From the NCBI RefSeq assembly GCF_041008525.1, contig NZ_JBFLUG010000023.1, positions 17,848 to 81,847 on the forward strand: a DNA stretch of 64,000 bases. The letters run 5' to 3'. Made by a program: the position numbers and the translations under genes. The DNA is from Parafrankia sp041008525. Lineage in GTDB: Bacteria; Actinomycetota; Actinomycetes; Frankiales; Frankiaceae. Shown piece by piece: positions 51,789 through 60,067 of the stretch; position 1 is the first letter of the stretch; each line of letters opens with the position of its first letter. The notes under the pieces were generated by a model. That model made no database searches. It saw nothing but the letters and a program-made list of their open reading frames with translations, and had not been told where the DNA came from.

Positions 51789-52166
51789 GTGCTGGATGAC
51801 GGAACGCCGCTGTTCGCCCAGATCGCCGGGCGGCTGGCAGACGAGATCGCCGACGGCTCGCTGGCGGAGGGCGAACGCGCGCCGTCCACCAACGAGCTGG
51901 CGGCGTACCACCGGATCAACCCCGCCACCGCGGCGAAGGGCCTCAACGTGCTGATTGACGACGGACTGCTGGAGAAGCGCCGGGGTGTGGGCATGTTCGT
52001 GGCGGCCGGCGCCCGCGACCGCCTGCTCGCCGACCGGCGCAGGTACTTCGCCGAGCGCTACGTGCAGCCCCTGGTCGCCGAGGCGCAGCGGCTCGGGATC
52101 GACGCCGACGCGCTGGTGGAGCTGGTTCGCGAGGCCGGCCGGGTGCAGGAGGCGGGAGCGCTGTGA
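51789..52166 (+). CDS. GntR-family regulator, YtrA type
   Basis: A 125-residue regulator: short N-terminal winged helix (FAQIAGRLADEIADGSLAEG, then LAAYHRINPATAAKGLNVLI) and a ~40-residue helical C-terminus, the YtrA subfamily layout (no large effector domain). The GTG at 51789 is preferred because GGGGG precedes it by five bases; a GTG at 51783 is in frame. It overlaps the ABC ATPase gene by 4 bp, so it should control the transporter operon through the operator found upstream. Confidence 0.85.
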   Translation: MLDDGTPLFAQIAGRLADEIADGSLAEGERAPSTNELAAYHRINPATAAKGLNVLIDDGLLEKRRGVGMFVAAGARDRLLADRRRYFAERYVQPLVAEAQRLGIDADALVELVREAGRVQEAGAL

Positions 52167-53143
52167 CGACGTCCGTTCCGACTGGCGGTGCCGCGGCCCA
52201 GGCCGGCCCGGCGGCTGATCCGTCCTCCGGCGAGACTCCTGGCCCGGTGGCTGTCTCGGTCACCGGCCTGACCCGCCGCTACCGCGGTCACCTCGCCCTC
52301 GACGATGTGACGATCGACTTCGGCGGGCCGTCCATCACCGGGCTGCTGGGTCGTAACGGCGCCGGAAAGACGACGCTGCTGAGGCTCGTCGCCGCCCAGG
52401 AACTGCCGTCGCAGGGGCAGGTCCTGGTGTTCGGCGCCAGCCCGGTGGAGAACGACGCGGTGTTGCGGCGCATGGTGTTCGTGCGTGAGGACCAGACGTT
52501 TCCCGATTTCAAGGTCCGTCATGCGCTGAAGGCGGCGTCCTGGTTCTATCCGAACTGGAGTGACGCGGCCGCCGCGGCGCTGGTCGAGGAGTTCGAGCTG
52601 CCGACCGGGCGGGCGGTGAAGAAGCTCTCCCGCGGAATGCGGTCGGCGCTGAGCATTGTGATCGGCCTGGCGGCCCGCGCGGAGGTGACGCTGTTCGACG
52701 AGCCGTACGCCGGGCTGGACGCCGTCGCGCGCCAGCTGTTCTACGACCGGCTGCTGACCGAGTACGCCGAGCATCCCCGGACGATCGTGCTCTCCACCCA
52801 CCTGGTCGACGAGGTCGCCGGCCTGCTGGAGCGGGTGGTGATGATCGACGGTGGCAGAGTGGTCCTCGACGCGCCCGCCGACGATCTGCGCGGTGCGTTC
52901 ACCGCCGTGAGCGGTCCGGCCGCCGCGGTGGAGACCCTCGTCGAGGGGCGTCGCGTCTGGGGCCGCCGCCGGGTCGCCGCCCGGGAGTCGGTCGTGGTCG
53001 GCCCGCTGGACGGCGTCGACCGGCTGCGCGCGCGGGACCTGCACCTGCGCCTGGAAACCCTGTCGCTGCAGCAGGTGATGGTGCACGCCTCGAGCCGCTC
53101 GGACGGCGGCCCGGTGGAGTCACCGGAGAGGACAAACGCGTGA
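52163..53143 (+). CDS. ABC transporter ATP-binding protein
   Basis: A 326-residue ATPase. Walker A is GRNGAGKTT (63-71), the signature is LSRGMRSALSIVIGLAARAE (SRGM instead of the usual SGGQ), Walker B is VTLFDEPYAGLDAVA, and the switch His is in STHLVDEVAGLLER. A C-terminal ~80-residue extension follows. This is the pattern of YtrB/YtrE-like exporters with GntR regulators. The last codons overlap the permease start by 4 bp. Confidence 0.9.
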   Translation: MTTSVPTGGAAAQAGPAADPSSGETPGPVAVSVTGLTRRYRGHLALDDVTIDFGGPSITGLLGRNGAGKTTLLRLVAAQELPSQGQVLVFGASPVENDAVLRRMVFVREDQTFPDFKVRHALKAASWFYPNWSDAAAAALVEEFELPTGRAVKKLSRGMRSALSIVIGLAARAEVTLFDEPYAGLDAVARQLFYDRLLTEYAEHPRTIVLSTHLVDEVAGLLERVVMIDGGRVVLDAPADDLRGAFTAVSGPAAAVETLVEGRRVWGRRRVAARESVVVGPLDGVDRLRARDLHLRLETLSLQQVMVHASSRSDGGPVESPERTNA

Positions 53144-53826
53144 CCAGCTGGAGCACCATCGTCAGGGTTGCCCGCTACCATCTGATCCAGCGTCCCATCT
53201 ACCTGTCGCTGCCCTGGGCGCTGACCATCTTCAGTCTGGCCATCAACCTGGTGATCGCGTCCCAGACGCCCGCCAGCAACACCGGCGGGCTGCTCACGAT
53301 GTACTCGTGGATGTTCGTCGGCGGCCTGCTGAGCACCACCCGCTCGTTCCCGTTCGGGCTCACCCTCGGCATCAGCCGGCGCTCGTACTACCTGGGGACC
53401 ACAGCACTCGCGATCATTCTCGCCGCTGGCAACGGGGCCGTGCTCTCCGCCCTGCACGCGCTGGAGGGGCTCACCGACGGATGGGGCGTCGGCCTGCACT
53501 TCTTCCGGGTGCCCTACATCCTCGACGGGCCCTGGTACCTCACCTGGCTGACGTCGTTCGTGGGCATCGGGCTGCTGTTCGTGTACGGCATGTGGTTCGG
53601 CATCGTGTATCGGCGCTGGAACCTCACCGGGCTGGTCGCCTTCCTCGCCGGCCAGATGACGCTGGCGCTCGCCGTCATTCTCGCCGTGACCTGGACGGAC
53701 GCCTGGGCGGCCACGGGACGTTTCTTCACCGACCTCAGCGCGGCCGGGCTCACCGGGGTCCTCGCCGTGCTCACCGCGGCGCTGTTCGCCGGCGGGTTCA
53801 CCACGATCCGCCGGGCCACCGTCTGA
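53140..53826 (+). CDS. ABC transporter permease
   Basis: A 228-residue membrane protein with about six helices (LSLPWALTIFSLAINLVIAS, GGLLTMYSWMFVGGLL, YYLGTTALAIILAAGNGAVL, then WYLTWLTSFVGIGLLFVYGM, LVAFLAGQMTLALAVILAVT and VLAVLTAALFAGGF). It is the membrane partner of the preceding ATPase in a GntR-ATPase-permease operon. The substrate is unknown; similar operons act in envelope stress or antibiotic response. Confidence 0.82.
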   Translation: MTSWSTIVRVARYHLIQRPIYLSLPWALTIFSLAINLVIASQTPASNTGGLLTMYSWMFVGGLLSTTRSFPFGLTLGISRRSYYLGTTALAIILAAGNGAVLSALHALEGLTDGWGVGLHFFRVPYILDGPWYLTWLTSFVGIGLLFVYGMWFGIVYRRWNLTGLVAFLAGQMTLALAVILAVTWTDAWAATGRFFTDLSAAGLTGVLAVLTAALFAGGFTTIRRATV

Positions 53827-53926
53827 CCACCGGCAGGTAGCCGAGGGCGGCCGAGGGAGACGCGGCCGAGGGAGACTGAGCGCATGCGGGTCGCCCTCCT
53901 GGTCACCGTGAGCGCGGACACCGACC

Positions 53927-53953
53927 ACCCGTCCGAGGCCTGAGCGGACGGGT
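53927..53953. terminator. Hairpin terminator between the convergent permease and crcB genes
   Basis: Arms ACCCGTCCG (53927-53935) and CGGACGGGT (53945-53953) with a 9-base loop, abutting the stop of the second crcB. Confidence 0.65.
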
Positions 53954-54328
53954 TCAGCCCCACCACAGTTCGGCGATCCCGACACCCGCGGCGGCCGCGC
54001 CGAACGTGGCGAGCACACTGCCCGCGACGTTCGCGGCGGCCAGCAGCAGCGCACCCTTCTCGACGAGCAGCAGGGTCTCGTAGGAGAAGGTGGAGTAGGT
54101 GCTCAGGGCGCCGCACAGCCCCGGCCCGAGCAGCAGCGCGAGGCTGTCCGAGGCGGCCCCGGCGGCGGCGGCGCCGGTCACCAGGCCCAGAACCAGGCTG
54201 GCGACGACGTTCACGGTCAACGTCCCCCAGGGGAAGCGGCTGGGGTGCCGGGCCTGCACGGCCCGGTCGGTCAGGTAGCGCAGCGGCGCGCCGACCGCGG
54301 CGCCGGCAATCACCAGCAGCCAGGTCAC
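53954..54328 (-). CDS. crcB: Fluoride ion transporter CrcB/FluC, second copy
   Basis: A 124-residue protein from a GTG that overlaps the first crcB stop (GTGA). It has VIAGAAVGAPLRYLTDRAVQ, FPWGTLTVNVVASLVLGLVT and GLCGALSTYSTFSYETLLLV, the FluC signature with the GxRY, N-containing helix and the T/S-T-FSxE element. FluC forms a fluoride-selective channel. Two tandem copies are typical of actinobacteria, where the products may form a heterodimer. Confidence 0.9.
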   Translation of the reverse strand: MTWLLVIAGAAVGAPLRYLTDRAVQARHPSRFPWGTLTVNVVASLVLGLVTGAAAAGAASDSLALLLGPGLCGALSTYSTFSYETLLLVEKGALLLAAANVAGSVLATFGAAAAGVGIAELWWG

Positions 54329-54813
54329 CCGGCCTCCTCCGGCGCTGCCCGGCGGATCCCCGTGAGCCGGCGGGTCACGGTGACGGCGGCGCTCACCGCA
54401 ACCAGCGCGCCCAGCACCGTCCCGCCCAGATAGGCGAGGGCGAGCCCGCCCCGGCCAGCGGCGACCAGGCCGCGTGCCTCGACCGCGTAGGCGGAGAAGG
54501 TCGTGAACCCGCCCAGTACCCCGACGCCGAGGAAGGGGCGGACCAGCGGATGCACCCCGCGCCGGCGCACCCGGTGCCGAGCCGAGATCGCCGCCATCAG
54601 CACGCCGATCGCGGCGCAGCCGGTCAGGTTCACCCCGAGTGTCGTCCAGGGGAAGGCCTCGGCCGGAGTCGGCCAGAGCAGCGACGCCCCGCGGCGCAGG
54701 CACGCTCCGGCCGCGCCGCCAACCGCGATCACCACCAGCAGCGACAGCGGGGAGCGCCGGCCGCCGGCCACCACCGGCGCCGCGCGGCCCCGGTCGTCGC
54801 GGTCTGCCACCAC
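54325..54813 (-). CDS. crcB: Fluoride ion transporter CrcB/FluC, first copy
   Basis: A 162-residue paralogue. After a ~22-residue hydrophilic start, the helices carry VGGAAGACLRRGASLLWPTP, FPWTTLGVNLTGCAAIGVLM and LGGFTTFSAYAVEARGLVAA, with the GGFTTFSxxxxE motif. It differs enough from the second copy that an asymmetric pair is plausible. No fluoride riboswitch motif was found upstream. Confidence 0.9.
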   Translation of the reverse strand: MVADRDDRGRAAPVVAGGRRSPLSLLVVIAVGGAAGACLRRGASLLWPTPAEAFPWTTLGVNLTGCAAIGVLMAAISARHRVRRRGVHPLVRPFLGVGVLGGFTTFSAYAVEARGLVAAGRGGLALAYLGGTVLGALVAVSAAVTVTRRLTGIRRAAPEEAG

Positions 54814-55046
54814 AGGTCACTGTAGCCGCTGGCACTCCGGAAAAGGCGGGCCAGGCCCCTTCTCCGCGATGGGCGAATGCCCCCGGGCCGGTGGCTTCCG
54901 GCGAAGGAATCGATGCCGGAGATATATCGGATTGGTATATCTGTGCGGCAGAAATTGTATTGGCAGGCGTTGGGTGAGCAGCCGTAGCCTACTACCGGCA
55001 CGGCCGCCGGACCGATCGCGCTGACCCGCGGAGAAGAGGACATCCC

Positions 55047-56081
55047 ATGGCCATTGATCTCACCGGCGGACTTCCCTCGAGCCGCGAGCACGTTTTCGCC
55101 GAGCGGCCCGAAAACCCGGAGATGCGCGACTCGGCCAGTATGTGGATCTCCGATGACCGGGGCGAGATCGGAATCCCCCGGGTGGCGATCGAAGCCGTCG
55201 CCGCGAACTGGGAAAATCATCAGCTGCAGCTCAACCTGGCGTTCCCCGACGGCCGGGTGTACCGCCTCCGGGAGGCGGGCCCCTCGCACCCGCCGCTGGA
55301 CGACGAGGGGCGTCCCGCGGTGCTGGGCGCCGGCCCGCTCGAGTTCCGCTGCGTCGAGCCGTTCCGGACGTGGACGGTCTCCTTCCGGGGCGACGCCGTG
55401 CAGACCTCGACCCGGGCGCTGATCGCCGGTGATCCGGATGGGCCGCGGGTCGACGTGGAGTTCCAGGTGGAGGCCACGCTGGCGGCGCCGCCGTGGATCC
55501 AGGGCACGCTCCTGCCCGAGGCTGGCGCGCTGCTCGCCGGTTCGGTCGAGGGCGGCCTGATGGGCGGCCCTCGCTACGAGCAGCTGTTCCGGGCGAAGGG
55601 GACGGTGCGGGTCGGCGGCGACGAACAGACGTTCAGCGGGAGCGGGCTGCGGATCCGGCGCCAGGGCGTCCGCGAGCTGGCCGAGTTCCGCGGGCACTGC
55701 TGGCAGTCCGCGCTGTTCCCGGGCGGGCGCGCCTTCGGCTACATCGCCTACCCGCCGCACGACGACGGCCGGCCCACCTTCAACGAGGGCTTCCTGTACA
55801 CCGGGGATGGGCCGCTCGTCCCCGCCCGGGTGATCGAGGCGCCCTGGCTCGGCCGGCTGCAGCCTTCGGGTGAGGACGTCTCACTCGTCCTCGAATCCGA
55901 GCTGGGGCGAACCCGCATCGAGGGTGAGAGCGTCGTCTCCACCTTCGACATCGTGCACAGGCCCGACATGCCGAACTTCCCGGTTCTCCACCAGGGCGGA
56001 ATCCGGTACCGCTGGGACGGCGAAGAGACATACGGAATGCTGGAGCGTTCCACCATGCGCGACAGAATCATCTGGTCCTGA
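55047..56081 (+). CDS. Hypothetical protein, possibly DUF7064/DUF7065-like
   Basis: A 344-residue soluble, beta-rich protein with no membrane segment. It contains MRDSASMWISDDRGEIGIPR, WENHQLQLNLAFPDGRVYRL, RTWTVSFRGDA and FGYIAYPPHDDGRPTFNEGF. From memory this pattern occurs in actinobacterial proteins of lipid- or steroid-degradation loci and resembles a two-domain lipocalin-like/AttH-like fold. The exact family and role are not certain. The ATG start lies behind GAAGAGGA. Confidence 0.55.
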   Translation: MAIDLTGGLPSSREHVFAERPENPEMRDSASMWISDDRGEIGIPRVAIEAVAANWENHQLQLNLAFPDGRVYRLREAGPSHPPLDDEGRPAVLGAGPLEFRCVEPFRTWTVSFRGDAVQTSTRALIAGDPDGPRVDVEFQVEATLAAPPWIQGTLLPEAGALLAGSVEGGLMGGPRYEQLFRAKGTVRVGGDEQTFSGSGLRIRRQGVRELAEFRGHCWQSALFPGGRAFGYIAYPPHDDGRPTFNEGFLYTGDGPLVPARVIEAPWLGRLQPSGEDVSLVLESELGRTRIEGESVVSTFDIVHRPDMPNFPVLHQGGIRYRWDGEETYGMLERSTMRDRIIWS

Positions 56082-56123
56082 GCGCAGCGGCCAGCGTTTT
56101 CGTCGGTAGGCCGGCAGGAGGTA

Positions 56124-56169
56124 CACCTCGACCACCGGGCGGCGGAACGCGGCGCCGGTGGTCGAGGTG
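56124..56169. terminator. Bidirectional hairpin terminator
   Basis: Arms CACCTCGACCACCGG (56124-56138) and its complement (56155-56169), 15 bp, with a 16-base loop, between convergent genes. Confidence 0.75.
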
Positions 56170-56204
56170 GGCCGGTCGGCGACCGGTCTACCGCGCCCCC
56201 GCCG

Positions 56205-56492
56205 TCACTTCTGGTACGTGAGGCAGTCCACGCCGTTCAGGTTGAAGCCGACGGTGATGCCGTCCGCCCTACAGGTGAAGTCCTTGTTGTGCTTGCAGTC
56301 GGTGACCTTACAGGCGCCGACATGACCGGCGTCGGACCTGCTTCCACCCTTGGAGGGCGCCACGAAGAAAGTATCGCAATGTGCCACCAGAGCACCCGAA
56401 TCGCCCACCGTGATGGCCGGGGCGTGGCAGGCCTGCTTGTTGTTGTACGCGCACGCGTCGACCGCGCATTTCGTGATAACGGGAAGCTCCAT
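56205..56492 (-). CDS. DUF1540 Cys-rich protein
   Basis: A 95-residue protein with two DUF1540-type repeats: ITKCAVDACAYNNKQACHAP and ACKVTDCKHNKDFTCRADGI. The eight cysteines are spaced CxxxxC...C...C in each repeat, as in small metal-binding (probably zinc) proteins. It is preceded by GAGGAGAG. A probable iron-type operator lies 178 bp upstream. The function of the family is unknown; the cysteines suggest metal binding or sensing. Confidence 0.85.
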   Translation of the reverse strand: MELPVITKCAVDACAYNNKQACHAPAITVGDSGALVAHCDTFFVAPSKGGSRSDAGHVGACKVTDCKHNKDFTCRADGITVGFNLNGVDCLTYQK

Positions 56493-56669
56493 GACTCTCC
56501 TCGTCTCTGTCGGTCCTCGCTGCGGAGGAAAAACCCTGCGACCACTTTTTAGAAGTGTTGCAGGCCTCCGTCAAGACGATCGTGGCGACGGGGAATGGAG
56601 AGTGAGGGGCCTTCAGGTCATCGCTCGCCCGGCATCCCAGCGACGCTGCATCTCTTTCGAACACTGAAC

Positions 56670-56688
56670 GCAGGTAAGGTTAACCTGA
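56670..56688. promoter_or_regulatory. Probable IdeR/DmdR-type iron box
   Basis: GCAGGTAAGGTTAACCTGA matches the actinobacterial iron-repressor consensus TWAGGTWAGSCTWACCTWA at most positions; its core AGGTTAACCT is a perfect palindrome. The nearest gene reading away from it is DUF1540 (start 56492). Confidence 0.5.
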
Positions 56689-56756
56689 ATTCATGGCCGG
56701 GCTGATGAAGTGCCGCCAGGATGCCGCATGAAAGGTCCGGAGCGTCTTCCGCGGGC

Positions 56757-56786
56757 CGGGGTCACGGCATGATTGCCATGACCCCG
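56757..56786. terminator. 30-bp imperfect palindrome, probable terminator
   Basis: CGGGGTCA...TGACCCCG outer arms and a GGCA-TGAT-TGCC inner hairpin with one mismatch. It lies 82 bp past the stop of the HTH-membrane protein gene, in its direction of transcription. Confidence 0.5.
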
Positions 56787-56867
56787 ACCACGCAGACGCC
56801 CGTAGTGTCAAAGGAAATCAGGAAATCAGGAAACCGGGGCTGCCGCACCGTTCTCCATCGTGTTGCC

Positions 56868-58286
56868 TCAGCGCGGTGACGGGACGGCGAAGTAGCCGAG
56901 GATGTCCACCCCGTGGCGGGCAAGGTCCTCGTCGGTCAGGCCGGCCTGCTGATGCGCCTCGCGGGGGAGGGCGGAGAGCTCGGCAAGATTGACAAGCATG
57001 AAGTAGACACGTGTCGTGATCCCGGAGTAGCCGCCGTAGCCGATGTTGTACGGCTGGACCATGAAGCAGTTCTGATCGGTCAGTTCCAGCGGGTGGCCGG
57101 GGAAGAACCGGCCGGTGCCGGGGGCGCGGGCCGGGGTGGAGTCCGTCGTCGCGGGATCGGCCCAGGCCGCGGGCACCAGGATCCTGCCGTCGGCGGGGCG
57201 GGAGTCGAGCTGGCCGCCCAGCGTCACCGAAGGGCTCCAGGCCGGGAAGTACTGGTACGAGGCCGCCGTGACCCGAATGCCGCCCGGTTCGCTCCCCGGG
57301 CCGTCGATGATCTCGGCGCTGGTCGGCAGTGGCAGTCCGTAACAGCCCGAGGCCGGAGCCGCACCTCCACCGCCTGCCCCTGGAACAGCCCCTGCAGCAG
57401 GCGCTCCGCCCTGGCCGGGGGCTCCGAACGGCGGTGGCAGCCCGGGCCCCGGCGGGGGGCCGGGCCCTCCTACGGGGGCCGGAGCTCCGGGACCGCCCGG
57501 ACCGAACGGCGGCGGCTCCACTCCGTCCCCCGGGCGGGGGGAGGCCTGCTCGATGCCGCCCGATTCCAGCACGACGGTGGAATCATCGTGGGTCAGCACG
57601 AACACCATGGCCGCGACAGCCGCGACAGCCGCGACGGCGGCGAGCAGCGCCGAACCGGTCAGCGCCCGGGCCGTCCGCCGGGACAGTTGGGCCGCGCCCG
57701 ATTCGGCCAGCTCGACCGGCGCCGCTGCCGCTGCGCCGAGCGGCGTATTCGGAGCGGTCGGCGCGACCTGGTCGGTCGGGGTTCTCGGGGCGACCTGTGC
57801 CGGCGGGCCGGGCAGCGCCCTCGGGGCGTTCTGAGCCGCGGAGATCTCCGCGCCAGCAGGGACGTCCGGGCCGGAGCGGTCGACCCGAGTATCGGAGCCA
57901 GCCAGGTCGGTAGGAGTGCCGGGGACGCCGGGGGCCTCAGCAGAAGGCGCTTCGGGGAGCTGGGTCGGGCCGCTGGCAGCCGGCTGGGTACGGGGCGCGG
58001 GAATCGGCCGCGGGTGCAGCCGGTGCCAGGCGGCCAGCCAGGCGTCCCGGCGGTCGGGGTCGTAGGCCTCCGCGATCAGCGTGAGCGTTTTCAGCGTCAG
58101 TCGACGGCGCCCGTTGCGCAGGTCGTTCACGGTCGTCTTGGAGACGCCGACGCGTCTCTCGACCGCGCGGTCGTCGGACGTCCCCAGCATGCGCACGACC
58201 GCGGCGCGCAGGTCATCGGTGCTGGAGATCCCGTCCGGCCCGGTGCCCGGGCCCGCGGAGTCCCTGTCCGGCGGTCGCTGCGTCAT
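56868..58286 (-). CDS. HTH (XRE-like) N-terminus, transmembrane protein with external domain
   Basis: A 472-residue protein. Residues ~25-72 form a Cro/C1-type HTH (DDLRAAVVRMLGTSDDRAVE, then VSKTTVNDLRNGRRRLTLKT). A long Pro/Ala linker leads to one membrane helix (LTGSALLAAVAAVAAVAAMV, about 208-230), then a Gly/Pro-rich stretch and a C-terminal domain with two cysteines (SGCYGLPLPTSAEIIDGP, FHPLEL-type region, QNCFMVQPYNIGYGGYSG). It probably senses something outside the cell and acts on DNA inside, or uses the HTH for protein contacts. The external domain is not recognised. Confidence 0.65.
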   Translation of the reverse strand: MTQRPPDRDSAGPGTGPDGISSTDDLRAAVVRMLGTSDDRAVERRVGVSKTTVNDLRNGRRRLTLKTLTLIAEAYDPDRRDAWLAAWHRLHPRPIPAPRTQPAASGPTQLPEAPSAEAPGVPGTPTDLAGSDTRVDRSGPDVPAGAEISAAQNAPRALPGPPAQVAPRTPTDQVAPTAPNTPLGAAAAAPVELAESGAAQLSRRTARALTGSALLAAVAAVAAVAAMVFVLTHDDSTVVLESGGIEQASPRPGDGVEPPPFGPGGPGAPAPVGGPGPPPGPGLPPPFGAPGQGGAPAAGAVPGAGGGGAAPASGCYGLPLPTSAEIIDGPGSEPGGIRVTAASYQYFPAWSPSVTLGGQLDSRPADGRILVPAAWADPATTDSTPARAPGTGRFFPGHPLELTDQNCFMVQPYNIGYGGYSGITTRVYFMLVNLAELSALPREAHQQAGLTDEDLARHGVDILGYFAVPSPR

Positions 58287-58565
58287 CGTTCCCTCGGTGT
58301 CGTCGCCTTGCGGGCAAGCGTCCGCCGCGCGGATTGCCCTGCACCACAGCGATTGCCCCAGGGTCGACCGTACGACAGGACAGGACGGGACAGACAGGAC
58401 GTGCCGTTCTCCGCGGGGGATGGCCCGGGATCAGGACACGGATAACCTTTGTCTGGCGTTCGGGGGGACGTCCAGCAACCGGGCGCCGGGTTCAGACCCG
58501 GTGCCCGGAGGCTGGCAGACCCCGAGGCCGCCAGGGCCAGGGGTTGGTGGACGGGGCGCCGCCGG

Positions 58566-59312
58566 TCAGCTGACGGTGAGGCCGTTGTCGATGGTGTAGA
58601 CGGCGCCGGTGATCGCCCGGGCTTCGTCCGAGGCGAGAAACGCGAACAGTGCCGCGATGTCCTCCGGCTCCGCCAGGCCGCGCATGCCGGCCATGCGGCG
58701 GGTCAGGTCGTGGTCCATGTCGGGCGGGAACGTCGCCCCGGTGGCGATGTTGGTCCTGGTGCCGGCGGGCGCGATGGCGTTGACCCGCAGCGGCGTCTTG
58801 AGGAACTCGACGGCGAGCGAGCGGGTGAGCTGGATGAGGCCGCCCTTGCTCATGCTGTACGCCGCGGAGTAGGGCACACCCTGCAGACCCGAGTTCGACG
58901 CGATGTTGATGATCGACCCGCCGGTCTCCAACAGGTGCGGGATGGCTGCCTGGGCGAGGAAGAACGCGCCGTCGAGGTTCACGCCCATGACCCGCCGGTA
59001 CTGTTCGACCGACGTCTGGGTCGTGTGTGCGGCGAGGTAGATGCCGGCGACGTTGCCCAGGACGTCCAGCCGCCCGAACTCCGCCACGCAGGCGGCCACC
59101 GCCTCGGCGCACGCCGCCGGGTCGCTGACGTCGGCCTGGCGCACCGACACCCGGCCGGTCGTGAGCGCCTTCGTCTCGGCGAGCCGGCCCTCGTCGATAT
59201 CCAGGCCGAGCACGGACGCGCCCTGGCTCGCGAGCCGTAAGGCGATCGCACGGCCCATTCCGGAACCGGCCCCGGTGATCAGTGCGGTCCTGCCGTCGAA
59301 CGATGCGGTCAT
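58566..59312 (-). CDS. SDR family NAD(P)-dependent oxidoreductase
   Basis: A 248-residue classical SDR. The cofactor site is TGAGSGMG (13-20), NVAG is at 87-90, and the catalytic S139, Y152 and K156 (YSMSK) are present. The helix after the active site reads GGLIQLTRSLAVEFLKTPLR. The ATG has GGAGGAC upstream. It precedes no obvious partner gene; the cupin gene lies upstream on the same strand. The substrate is unknown. Confidence 0.9.
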   Translation of the reverse strand: MTASFDGRTALITGAGSGMGRAIALRLASQGASVLGLDIDEGRLAETKALTTGRVSVRQADVSDPAACAEAVAACVAEFGRLDVLGNVAGIYLAAHTTQTSVEQYRRVMGVNLDGAFFLAQAAIPHLLETGGSIINIASNSGLQGVPYSAAYSMSKGGLIQLTRSLAVEFLKTPLRVNAIAPAGTRTNIATGATFPPDMDHDLTRRMAGMRGLAEPEDIAALFAFLASDEARAITGAVYTIDNGLTVS

Positions 59313-59390
59313 GGGGTGAGTCCTCCGTGTCGTCAGATCAGGGGTTGCGGACGTCGACGTGCGGGTTGGAGAGGCGACAACAATGCCAGG

Positions 59391-59852
59391 TCAGGATGTC
59401 GGGCCCTGATCGACGAAGATCGCGGGTTCGCCGGCGTGGATCTCGATCCATTCGGCACCCTCCTCTCCTGCGCGCCAGGCGTAGAGCAGGTCGGGGGTGA
59501 AGAAGCCCATGCCTGGGCCGACCCGCCGCCGTCCGAAGACGAGTTCACCGCGCAGGACGTAGTTCAGTTGATGGGTGCCGTGGCGGTGGGGTTTGACCTG
59601 CTCGCCGGGCTGGGCCTTCTCATGGAAGACGGAAAGCCGCGGCGTCTGGACGATGGTCTTCGTGACGAGGTCGCGCCCAAGGAGGTCCAGATAGCCCTGG
59701 ACATCCTCCCCGTCGCCGAAGATCTCGGCGTTGGTGCGGCCCGGGAGCTCGTCGATGTCGAAGAAGAACTGCCGGGGCCGCTGCTCGGCCTGGGCCTGGT
59801 CCGCCTGCCGGTCCTCGGGCTCCTGGGGCTTTCCGGTGGGCTGGTCAGCCAT
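59391..59852 (-). CDS. Cupin-domain protein
   Basis: A 153-residue protein from an ATG with GGAAGGAG seven bases upstream. The cupin core has the metal-binding pattern HRHGTHQLNYVLRGEL (cupin motif 1) and WIEIHAGEP (motif 2). It is probably a small metal-dependent oxygenase/isomerase or a ligand-binding cupin. Its 3' end is 78 bp from the SDR start on the same strand, so they may form an operon. Confidence 0.8.
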   Translation of the reverse strand: MADQPTGKPQEPEDRQADQAQAEQRPRQFFFDIDELPGRTNAEIFGDGEDVQGYLDLLGRDLVTKTIVQTPRLSVFHEKAQPGEQVKPHRHGTHQLNYVLRGELVFGRRRVGPGMGFFTPDLLYAWRAGEEGAEWIEIHAGEPAIFVDQGPTS

Positions 59853-60067
59853 TGGCTGACTCCTTCCGAGTTGGTGGGTACGTCCCATGTTCCCCCTGGT
59901 AGCGGGCCGAAGGACCAGAAATGGCCGCCTGCCGCGCGCCGAACGCCCCGTCTTCGGCCGGGAGGAAGTCCTTCCACTTCGGCCAGTTGACCCGAGATGC
60001 CCGCGGGCCACCGCAGACCACGACGAATGACGGGGAGGGCGACCGCCGGGTCACTGACGCTGGTGCC

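Larger units (their letters stand above)
56493..56867. other. Intergenic region upstream of the DUF1540 gene
   Basis: A 375-bp gap holding the iron-box-like site (56670-56688), a tiny frame MAGLMKCRQDAA (56693-56731) that is probably meaningless, and a 30-bp imperfect palindrome (56757-56786). No larger gene is seen. Confidence 0.5.

Noticed and set aside
54814..55046. Possible fluoride riboswitch upstream of the crcB pair
   Set aside because: The conserved elements of the crcB motif could not be aligned on the minus strand.
56693..56731. Tiny frame MAGLMKCRQDAA just after the iron-box-like site
   Set aside because: Only 12 codons, no ribosome site, and no sign of a leader-peptide arrangement.
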